Origin: Beaufortia kweichowensis
Lineage: Eukaryota > Chordata > Actinopteri > Cypriniformes > Gastromyzontidae
Assembly (NCBI GenBank): GCA_019155185.1
Contig: CM032805.1
Coordinates: 14,251,942-14,315,941 of the forward strand
DNA length: 64,000 nucleotides
Reading direction: 5' to 3'
The notes below the pieces were generated by a model. That model did no database searches. It worked only from the letters and a program-made list of their open reading frames with translations, and was not told where the DNA came from. Of the stretch, positions 23,860 through 35,500 are shown piece after piece; positions within the stretch are counted from its first letter, which is position 1; each line of letters starts with the position of its first letter. Both the position numbers and the translations under genes were made by a program.

Positions 23860-26598
23860 ATGGCAACTAAAGGTACTGCAGGTTAATCTTCTGCATTTGA
23901 TTGACAGACATACAGTAGAGATTATGTTATAATCTAAAACTGCATCGTTTAATAAATTCTTTATTGGGTTAATATGATAGTATAGAATAAGCAGATTAGC
24001 TATTTAACACATAAAACTGTACATTCTGTAATTTTATCACATATTTTTATTAATACTAAAAATACACTATTTTTATACTTTAATACTATGACAACCCTTT
24101 CAGTGATGTCATTTGTCATCTTTTTGTATTTAATTATTTTTTTAATAAAGAGGTTCTAATGCATTATAATGTATAATGATCATGTATATATGTCAGATCT
24201 GTGGTACATCTAGCTTCAGATTCACAGTTTAGTTCTTGGTATAATTAAACTCAAGCAGCAGGGAGAAAATAACACAAGATGGACGTACAGTTTATTCTTG
24301 CCAGTGTGAAGTCAGTCATTATCTAGACATGCAGATAATGTACAAGAACAGCTGCAGAAAATGGCAGGTTCATGGTGCAGTACTTATTTTAAAATATACA
24401 CATTCATTTGTTAATGTTATAAATGAATGCAAGTGAAAATATTTAAAATCTGAGTATCTAAAATATGAGTAAAGGATATCCAAACCAAGCTCTGCAGATA
24501 GCAGCTAAGAAAACCTACAAAGATTTTTAACCCACTATGGTACACATCATGCTGTGATGATCATGCAACAACATATCATTAAGTTTTTTACATAAAATAG
24601 GATGTAATTATTTATGAAACAAGATAAATTAGGACAACTTATAATTACATTTTCCCACAGAATCACCATATGGTAAGATATGTAACATATTCTGGACTGT
24701 AAATCCAAGTAAATATGTGAAAAACAACAGTGGAATATGTTTACAGCTGAATTGAAATCAAACATCATGTTTACAGGTACAGAAGTAAAGTCCACTTCTC
24801 CCACTGCAGCAGATGCCCCAGTAAGACCAGCGAATCCAGAAGCTCTCACAACTAGGAGCCATGGATTTATCCGAATCTTAAATCGCCCTGTACAATGGCT
24901 GATCATCATCTCACTTCTCATCTCGTGGTCAATAGCTGGTGTTGTCATGTTTGACTTTGTGAGTGACGATCAGATTACAAGTAAGTCATTGATGTAATGG
25001 ATTATACTTAAGACAATGTTGCTTTTGTTGGATTGTTTGATTCGTGACAAAAATTTTCATGTAGGCATCCAGGAATTTGGATCTGATCCAATATCAGCGA
25101 TGGACAAGGCATTTGAAAGCATCGAAAATGGAATACACAACATCAGCGATATGTTTAGTAATGGTTATGGTAGGCTTTCATTGCACAGATAGCACAAAGT
25201 TTTATGATCTTACAGTCAATTGATTTTCAGCACAATTTATACTTTATGATTTTATATAAAGTCTCTCACACCCTCTTTGATTTTCCTTGTTAATACAGAT
25301 TACATCACTGGAATGAGTTTTAATCCAATGGATGCAGTTAGTTTAGCAGCGGACTCATCTGTGGATTATCTGTCAGGAATATTTAGTGGTGGTGGTATGT
25401 ACATGTATTTTTTCATGGCCATCAAACATCTTTTATAAGCAGAAAATACAACCGGACATTTGTTCATTTATTTTATTCTGTTTTTTACCGTATAGGAGAT
25501 TTTGGAGTCATTGAAACAGTGGCAATTGGTGGCGCTGCATTAGATGAAGCTACAGAATGGATTAGATTCCCAGTGTGCTACTTATTCCACATGTTTGAAG
25601 GTATCTGCATTTGTGCTGAAATCATTTCCCATTGTTATTAATAAATAAATTCTATGCTATGAGAGACCTGAAATTAAATCCAATTAAAAAAAACCTAAAA
25701 TGAATAAATCAGATCTGGGCAATTCAATCACACATAATTTCAGATGCGCATGCCAGGAGTGATGTGTGACATTTTTTTCATGCTGTTTAGACGTTGTGGA
25801 CATAACTATCATTTATCCTGCGGACATGGCCAGTGAGGTGGTCGTGAAAATTTTAAGTGGGGTCAAGACTGCTTTTAAATATCCTTCAAGCGTGCTTGGA
25901 GGCATTGAAGGTACTTTAACATTGATTTATCAAAATTTTAATATCATGTGTTTATGGAGTTACAAAATTTAATATTTTATTATATTTTTTAGCTTGGATT
26001 CCCAAAATGAGCACTGATCCCATGAAGCTGGCTGGCAATGTTGCGGAGGAGGCCAACAAGCTAAAGACCTCTATTTCTAACTACCTATCCAACTTATTTG
26101 TTGGGGATGAAGGTATTTGTTTATCTATTATATCAATTACATTTGATTGGCCTAAACATTTCCACTGAATATGTTATAATTTTTAACATTTTTCACAGGT
26201 GTTATTCCTGACATTAGCTTTGATCCTATGAAAGTTGTCACAGACACTGTTGAGGAGTTTGCTGACAGAAGAGATATGTTCTTGGCTTACCTCTCAAACA
26301 TGCTCATGGAGGACAAAGGTATTCATTATAGTAGATCACAAACATTGTTTTTAAATGTCTATATTATATCTTTAACTTTGTTAACTGGTGTCTGTTTCAG
26401 ATGATACACCTCAAGTGATAAGAAGAAAAGGTTTGTGTCGATGTATTTAATCACAATATTCTGTATTCATTTTTTTATTATTTATATATTATTATTAATA
26501 TCATTATTTTTCATCATTTTGATTTACTTACAGCAGCAGCATTAAAACATGCTTTTTTGTGTCTTTCTCAGGAGAATTTCTGCCCCCTATGGAAAAAG
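23860..26598 (+). other. trdn: trdn exons 1-10: anchor and six luminal modules
   Basis: Coding exons: 23860-23872, 24777-24980, 25065-25169, 25299-25394, 25496-25600, 25791-25910, 25993-26112, 26199-26318, 26401-26430, 26572-26598. All junctions are phase 1. Exon 2 codes the end of the cytosolic part and the membrane helix. Exons 3-8 (32-40 codons each) share a module like human 'GSDPLKLVRDAMEETTDWIY': a start with DP, NP or related (EFGSDPISAM, MSFNPMDAV, MSTDPMKLAG, ISFDPMKVV), then an amphipathic stretch ending in a hydrophobic run. Exons 9 and 10 are tiny (DDTPQVIRRK, EFLPPMEK). Human TRDN has one such module, so exons 3-8 look like tandem exon duplication. Confidence 0.85.
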
Positions 26599-29500
26599 GT
26601 TAGTGACTAAACGTTTTTTCATTTACAGTACATGAAAGCTGTGAATTAACATTAAAACTAATACCAGTAATAATCAAAACTCATCAAATGTTATGAATAC
26701 TGTAACAGCATCATAATTCAGTAATGTTATATATGTTTTTATTTCTTGTTTGCACCTGCAAAGGAATGAAAGCATGTGATGTGAAAGCATATAATGCAAG
26801 ATCTTTTTATTGACTGAAACTGTACATTTTCTGGACTTGTCACCCCATATTCATTCATCTTTGTATTGCCCATGTTTTTATATTGTGTAAAAATTATGTG
26901 TGTGCTTGTATTTTTCATTTGTATAGTCTGGTAAAAATGCATGATGAATTGACAAATACAAAAATAAAAAGATGTGCATTTCTTGGTGTGTTTGACTTTC
27001 ATTCAGCCTAACCTGATACATACATCAATGTACATACTGTATAGAGGATATTCACAAACACACAGCATGTGGAAGGTCTTACCATTTGTGTGGCACATGT
27101 TGCATGAATATTGTGCAATATTGTACCCTGCGTAAGGTTGTGAAACTAGAACAAATACAATTTTTGAGAGTAATTTTAATCAGCACACTAGATGACTTTA
27201 CTAAAGATTTGATAATTGGCTGACAAGGGACAAAAAAATCTAACAAAATATATTTAAGGAAGCAGCTACTGTAAAAATTATTTAAGTCAATCTTTTCCAG
27301 GGTGGCAACATGTGCATACACTTAATCTCAACGATGTGATGTAATGACTGTAACTGTGACCGGTATCTGAAAATCTGTGATGTCTTGCATGTAAATATGT
27401 TTGGATCTACAAAATGACCTCATTTCTGGACATAAACCTGAATCAATTAAAGTCAGTAACCAGCTAAATAACTTCACAAAACAGTTGCAGAAATAATGGG
27501 CAAAAAACATGACGCTGCCTGGATCACTGTGAGATCTGCAGTGAAGAAGACAGACAGCGCTACACATGATATAAAAGAGGAGACCAAGGTCAAAGAGGAC
27601 ACAAACAGGTTGAATAAAGATACACCTGAAATACCTGAGAAAATCTTGAATGTTGTGGAGGAAGACAGCGTCACTTTAAAGGACGATGCAGAAGACACCT
27701 CAGATATCACAGAGCAGGGAGAAACTATAAAAACAGACACAAATACCTCAAATGATGGTAAAGAGGAGGGAGGAACTATGAAAATAGACACAGATACCTC
27801 AGATGAAGATACCTCAGATGATAAAGAGAAAGAAGACACTAATGAAACAGATGAGTACACCTTTGATGTTAAAAAGAAAAAAGAAATTAGTGAAACAGAT
27901 AAAGATACCTCTGAGGACGATACCTTTGATGTTAAAGAGAAGAAAACAACTGATAAAGAAATCTATGATGTTAAAGAAGGGGAAGAAATGGCTGGAACAG
28001 ATGAAGATACCTCAGATGAGGATGTCATTGATATAACAGATGAGGTAGAAACTACTGAAATAGATGGTGATTCCTCAGATGAAGATATCACTGATGTTAA
28101 AGAACAAGGACAAATTATTGAAAGAGATGAAGATACCGCAGACGAAGATATCCCTGATGTTAAAGAGGATGGAGAAACAGATGAGGACACCTCAGATGAA
28201 GATATCTCTGATATTAAATACAAAGTAGACATTACTGAAACAGATGAAGATACTTCAGATGAAGATACTTCAGGTGAAGATACATTTGATGTTAAAGATG
28301 ATGGACAAATTACCTCAGATGAAGATAACACTGATAATAGAAAACAGGAAGAATTTACTGAAATAGTTGAAGACACCTCAGACACAGATTTTGCTGACTT
28401 TAAAGAAGATGAAGAAATGACTGAAACAGATGAAGATGCATCAGATGATGATGTCTCTGCTGTTAAAGAAGAGTTAGAAACTACTGAAACAGATGAGGAC
28501 ACCACATTTGAAGACATCACAGATGTTAAAGAAGTAGAAGATATTGCAGGAAAAGATGAAGGTATCTTTGATGTTAAAGAGGAGGTTGAAACTACTGAAG
28601 CAGATGAGGATACATTTGATGTTAAAGATGATGGACAAATTACCTCAGATGAAAATAACACTGATAATAGAAAACAGGAAGAATTTACTGAAATAGTTGA
28701 AGACACCTCAAACACAGATTTTTCTGACTTTAAAGAGAATGAAGAAATGACTGAAACAGATGAAGATGTATCAGATGATGATGTCTCTGCTGTTAAAGAA
28801 GAGTTAGAAACTACTGAAACAGATGAGGACACCACTTATGAAGACATCACAGATGTTAAAGAAGAAGAAGATATTGCCAGAACAAATGAAGGTATTTCTG
28901 ATGTTAAAGAGGAGGTTGAAACTACTGAAGCAGATGAGGATATATTTTATGTTAGAGATGATGGACAAATGACCTCAGATGAAGATATCACTGATGATAA
29001 AGAACAGGAAGAAATGACTGAAACAGATGAAGATACATCAGAAGATTTTTCTGACTTGGAGGGTGGAGAAATTACTGAAACAGATGCAGATACCTCAGAT
29101 GATGATGTCTCTGCTGTGAAAGAGGAGTTAGAAACTAAAGATGAGTTCAAAACTACTGAAGCAGATGAAGATATACTTGATGTTAAAGATGATGGACAAA
29201 TTACCTCAGATGAAGATATCACTGATGTTAAAGAGGAGATAGAAGATACAAAAACAGAGAAAGATACCTCAGATGAAGATATCTCTGTTGTTAAAGAGCA
29301 GGTAGAAACTACAGACACAGATAAAGATATATCTGATGTTACACATGAGGAAAAAACTTCTGAAGAAGAAGAAATATCTGAAGAGATCTCAAAGGAAGTC
29401 AAAGAAATCCCTGATGTTTCAGATGAGGAAGAACCTGAAACAGTTAAACATACCTCTGATAACACTGATGATGAAGAAGAACCTGTACCAGAAGAAGATA

Positions 29501-32500
29501 CCACTGATAAAGAAACAACTGAAGAAGAAGGACTTGATGACCATGAAAAAGCCAAGGGCAAGGATGATCTAGGTGTGGTGGATATGGAGGAGGAAAAAGA
29601 TGTGGCAATTAGTGATGCTGAAAAGAGCACAAAAGACACAGAAGATGAGGTAAAGAAAGATGAGGAAGAGGTTGTAAAGGAGGGCATTGTGGAGTCTGAT
29701 CATGTCGTCTCGAAGGCCACTGCTGGACCTGCAGATGATGATGATTATCCTGGTGAAGAAGAACAAATAAAGGAGGAGCCTATCCTGCTTACTGTCAAAC
29801 GTGACATCGCAGGTGGAGATGATAAAAATAACAATAACAATGACAGGAAGACAGTTGCCATGAGAAAAGGCAAAACTTTGGTCAAGGAATATGATGAAAA
29901 GAAGAGTCATTATATTGAAGACCAAGATCTTCATGAAGAATATGGCAAAGGTATAAAAATGTTTTGTATAATTTCAGTGCCAAAATATTGTTGAATTTCA
30001 CTGTATAAATTATACTACTATTAATTCATTTTCATTTAAAAACAAATGGTAGATAAATGGTAGATATGCGAAAGTATAACATCTAACTTTCTAAAAATGT
30101 TTCCCCATTCCCCTTATAATTCATTTCCATTAATAATGTTTTAATATTTCAATTACTGTAGTATATTTTATCAAACAATCCACATAACAATTCTATTTTT
30201 ATATTAAGAGTTATTTTACAGACATTACGATTAATTTAAATAATCGCTCATACAGGTCTGTAAGCGGCCAACAGCATTTCACAGTTTGTATCACTCCGCT
30301 TATTCCTTGTATCCGAACTATTTTTCTTGGCGGAGCAAAACAAAGCAGGTAGCGGAAGGTGACTGAAATGTCAGTTACAGAATATTAACTCCTTATTTAT
30401 ATGTTTAACAAAGAAATTGTTGTATTACTCTTGCTAGCGAGATCGCTGTTGCTCAATATCAATACAATATGTCGCCAAAACAAGGCTGTTAATCCAGTGT
30501 TACTGCGTCAGTTTTAAAGCGTATTAGGTGAGCACGTGCGCGTCCTTAGTTTACAAACTGGACGGAGACGAACATTTTGATGGATAAAGATGAAGTTTCA
30601 CTTACTGTTGTGTAATTTAACAAAACTACTTTTAAAAAGAAACGTTAAATAGCTGCAAGATTATCAAAAGAATGTAATATTGCTAGCGCACTGTGGAGAG
30701 CACCACCGGTGCTAGTTGTCAAAACTTTACCTCAGTGAATTCTTCTCAGGGTAAGTATTGATGTTAGTCATTCATTCACTTCTTACCATATTTGTACATA
30801 CTTTGGCAACAAAATATAAAAAAGTATACATTTGAAAAGCATAAGGATAAGCATAAACAAAAGGAGTTCAGCATATTTTGTCTGTATACACAAAAATAGT
30901 GTTATTGCTCTTTTTTATGGACCTGTTATGGACCAGTGTATTTTTTTCCTTTTTGATTATTGATAAATTCATTGATAAATCTGAGTGTTATATGAAATGG
31001 TTATTAAAAAAAAATCTTCCCACTGATTTGTAAATAATGTCAGTGTGTACATTAAAAATTATGGCAAGGTGATGTATATTAAAAAGCTGTTGTTGCCGCA
31101 TAATAATTTCTTTGGCTTAACTAGGCTTTATTTGCTTTACATTCTAATCAGTGGCTGGTGAACTGTTGTTGAGTTGTTTTTGCTTATTTCAAATTCAATT
31201 AATGTTAAATTAACCCACTTACAGTGCACAGATTCATGCCATAATTCATATTCATTAAACATATGGTCATAAAACATGTAACCTTCATTTACCATTGACT
31301 CATGAATTTCAGTTCTTGAACATGTGAAAGAAGCCAAAGAGAAAAAGGCTAGAGAGGACATATACAAAATCATTCAAGGTGAATGGTTCGATGTTTTCTT
31401 CAGTGCTTGCACAGTAGAATATAGTGCTTGTGCCGAATGAAAACCTGCAATATACCAAAGACAGTGTCACATGATCTTATCTGTTCTTTCAGACATGAGA
31501 GGTAAAAAGGCCGAAGATAAGGAGGAAGAAATAATTGTACAAAAAATAAACATAACAGTAGAAAAAGAAAAGAAGAAAGAAGTTGAACCTGACAAAAAAG
31601 TGGTTAAAAAAGTCCAGAAACCCAAAGAGGAAGAGAAACCTACAAAAGGCAAAATTCTCAAGTCAACAGGTGAGTCTGGCAAATCACATTTACCAAAGCA
31701 GTTTCTTCATCTAATATATCTTGTTTGAAAAAGCTCTCAAAAGACTTCTGTATCAGGTCCAGATTCTACTCTGAATGTGGAACGTGTCAAGACCTACTTC
31801 AATTTGCTGTGCCGTACGCACAGTTCTGTTTCGAGAGATAATGTGTTTCTACTGTGTATAAATCTTGTTCTAGAAAAGAAAAAACGTCATAAAAAGGTCA
31901 AGGTGACTAAAGCGAAAAAACCCATTCCAAAACGGAAGAAACTTAAAGAACTGATATCTGGTATTTATTTGACACACTAATGCCAAAACAAGTGCTGCTT
32001 CCACTTGAGTGTGAAAACTGGCTAAACACTAATGTAAAGTGGTGATCTAAAAGAAACACCTGTATTTTTCAGATTCTTCATTCACTTCATCTATTTCAAT
32101 ATGTAACCTGTGTCTTTGTAATACAGTGGTATTTGACTTTAACCCTATAAAAATATATTATTTTAGTATATTTAAGAGTAAGAGTTCATTATAAACATTA
32201 GTGTTTTGCTTGAGCTCTATCAGATAGAAATAGATGCTTAAGGTAAACCTTTTTTACAATTTATAGTGTGCTAGTTATGTCTATGTGGCTAGAATTGTAT
32301 AAATCAAGACTGTTCGCTAACTGCACAGATATGTTCTTGAGCTTTGCTTAGTATTGTGCTTAGTGCTTGAAGGTTTACACAATAGAAAGAAACTCTTTAA
32401 TAGGTTATCAATTCATTTTAATATCTTTTTAGAAGAAAAGTCATCAAAGCCTAAAATAGCCAAAACAAAAGGGCATAAAGAACCTCTTTCTAAAAAGAAA

Positions 32501-35500
32501 CCCCAGGATGATGAGAGAGCAGGTTTGTAAAGACAGTTCCTCTCAAAGACTGACATACACTTTAATACTAAATACTAGCTAAATACATAATAACATTGAA
32601 CATTGTAACTGTTGACATTGTGAGGACATTGATGGAGAAAAGTGGAGAAGACATTCAAGAAATTAAAATCAATATCAATAATTAATGTGTCTGATATGTG
32701 CTGTTTTTTCCATACAGAAGCAGAGAAAAAGACAAAACCAGCAAAGAAAGGTAAGAAACATACATCACTTATTTTCTTTTTTCAATATGTGGGTCATAAC
32801 GATAATATAAAGTCACATTTATACATTTTATTTAACATAGAAGCCAAAGCTAAGAAAGAAAAAGTGAAACCTATGGACATTTCCCAAGGTAATGTTCATA
32901 CAAATATATCAGTTATCACTTTGCAAATGCAATTTAGTTGTCTGATGTAATAATACTTTTTATGTATGTTAAAAAACAAGCAGTTTTTAATTTGATGCAC
33001 TACCTAGATGATTTCCAATCTGATCATTGAGTACAGCCAATGGTTCATTACAATTGACTGTATTTCTCAAACACTAAAAAGTCTTACCACCTTCTGTTAC
33101 TAACAAGGTGGCCAAAGGTAAAAACATTTAAAGTCCAACAACATGCAAAGTATTTGTTACATATTATCTGTATAAGCACCTAACAGTCCTTAGCTGGTTA
33201 TACTGTAGATCATAACAGATCTAATGTGTGTTATCCACAATATCCATAACAGTCGTTCCTCACAAACTGAATAATGTTTTTTTATATATCTTAGATGCTA
33301 AGAAAACCAAACCAGCCCCAGTAAAGAAAGGTATGTAACTTGGAAGATTCATTATCTTATTTTACTTCTGTATTTACTTTAAATGTTAAGTAAGACATGA
33401 GAATTCATTTCAGATTGCTAGATTGCTTAATTTAAGATTTATACTTGTCACCGTTTCAGAGGTTGCTAAAGAAAAGGTTAAGAAGTCTCCTGTGAAGAAA
33501 GGTATGATTCTGCATGTAAAATGTGATTCATTAGGTAACATGATTTTTTTGGAACTTTAAACAACATACTATATTGTATGCTATTAAAGATGTGTCTGCA
33601 TTGTGTCTCTCTTTAGTTACTGAGGCTGCTAAGGAAAAGGCTAAGCCAGTTGTGAAGAAAGGTATGTGTTTCTGGATTTATTATTGTCCTTATGCGTTTT
33701 CCTTTTAGATGATGACAGATTATTTGAACAGTTTCTCAAATGCTTTACAGAGCCCAAGGTTATTAAAGAAAAGGTCAAGCCTGTACCTACAAAGAAAGGT
33801 GCCATTACTCTTCTGTAAACATATGTTTGCTGAAATACATTACTTACAAATTATTAAGGCTGGCTATGTTGTTTTATTGCTTATTTATTGATTTCTTTCT
33901 TGTTATTTACTTCTAGGAATTGAAGTTGCAGAAAAGAAAGCGAAACAAGCCTCCATAAAGAAAGGTATAAATGTCTATAAATGAAAGGATTGAGTTCTGT
34001 TTAAAAGTAAATGTGTTTCAAACTGCTAATGTTTAATTACAGAGCCTGAGGTTTCCAAAGAGAAGGCCAAACCGGCACCCTCAAAGAAAGGTCAATTATT
34101 TCTTTCAACTATACATTTATATATGTATGCATAAATGTATGCATAATCTTTTAATACATTTTTTAAAAGCAAAATTTATATGGTTAAATGGTTGACTGTT
34201 AATAAAACATGTCATGTCTTACTTTCAGAGGATGAAGCCTCGAAGAAGAAAGCGAAACCAGCCCTCATCAAGAAAGGTATCACTAATCAGTATTTAAATA
34301 ATGTGTTTTATTTAAGATTATTGTGCTTTTATATGGTTTTAAACCTTTAATCCTAACTTACAATGATTTTATCATTATATGTTACATTTGGCCAGATCGA
34401 TATATGTTGGATAAAAAAATCTTTAAAAAATGGATTCAGATAATTTTTTTTTTTTTTATTGTTTTAAATGTAGAAGCTGAAGCTCCTAAGGTGAAAGCTA
34501 AACCGGCTCTTTTGAAGAAAGGTATGATGCAGTAACATAACATCTCATTGTGATCAGTTCTTTATGCATATTAATAACTGAGCATGTGTACTGATTTTCA
34601 GAACCTGATGTTTCTAAGGAGAAAGAAAAAACAGCCAAGAAAGGTACAATTGTTTTGATTTTGAAAATATCCTTTTTATTAGAATCCAATTTCATTATTT
34701 ACATTTGCTTTATTCAGAAGAGAAGCCAAAAGCAGCTCCTGTGAAAAAAGGTATTTGTTTTTTTTAAATAATTTATTTCATAAATGAATGCATTTGTACT
34801 CTCTTACACCTGCTGTTTCTTGAACTGTGGAGCCTGAAGTTGCAAAACAGAGTTTATTTTAAAGTAATTGTTCTATTGTAAAAATGTTGTATTCGACTTT
34901 TCAGAACCAATAAAATAAGCTAAAACTTAAAATCAGCTTTTAATTTTTTTAAACAATCATCACATCTTACACAGAGGCGAAAGCTGTTGAAGAAAAGCTA
35001 CCACCAGCACCTGCTCAGAAAGGTTCTTATTTTCTTAGTTTGTTAACAAATTCTTGCCTGAATTGTAAGTTAGGATTTTATTGGAAATCATTTCTGATAT
35101 ATTTTTTCGATTTTTTTTTTAACTGATATACTTTTAGAGATCAAGGTTAAAGACCCATCTAAACCAGTGACTCTGGAAAAAGGTAAGCTTGACTTTTTAA
35201 CACGTTTAAACAACAAGTTTAATAATAAGATTTAAAGATGTTGGTATTTTTGACTTTTATTGCTAATTTGGATTATCTAGAGCCTGAAGTTTCTAAGGAA
35301 AAGTCAAAACCATCACCTGTGAAGAAAGGTACACTTATCACATTTACTGAAGTGTGACCAGAGTGCTATAGATTTAAGTGCTATTAGATTTTTTCTCTCA
35401 TCTTTTTCAGAGGATAAAGTTGTCAAAGAGAAGGACAAACAAGCTCCTGTAAAGAAAGGTACACGACCACACTTTCTCAAGCTGAAATATGATATTAATG

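Noticed and set aside
27963..29687. Long Ser/Val-rich open frames on the minus strand (290 and 246 codons)
   Set aside because: They are exact antisense shadows of the Asp/Glu/Thr-rich giant exon; codons such as GAT and GAA read as Ser and Phe on the other strand. No start context, splice sites or domain.
27496..29994. Giant acidic frame as an independent single-exon gene
   Set aside because: The frame closes only by reading past a good donor at 29950. The length between splice sites is an exact multiple of three in the same phase as all triadin exons, so an internal triadin exon is preferred. An internal promoter is kept as an alternative.
33095..33125. Possible extra micro-exon 'gtggccaaag' before gtaaaa
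   Set aside because: It would not keep phase 1-1 and lacks a pyrimidine tract and any KEKE similarity.
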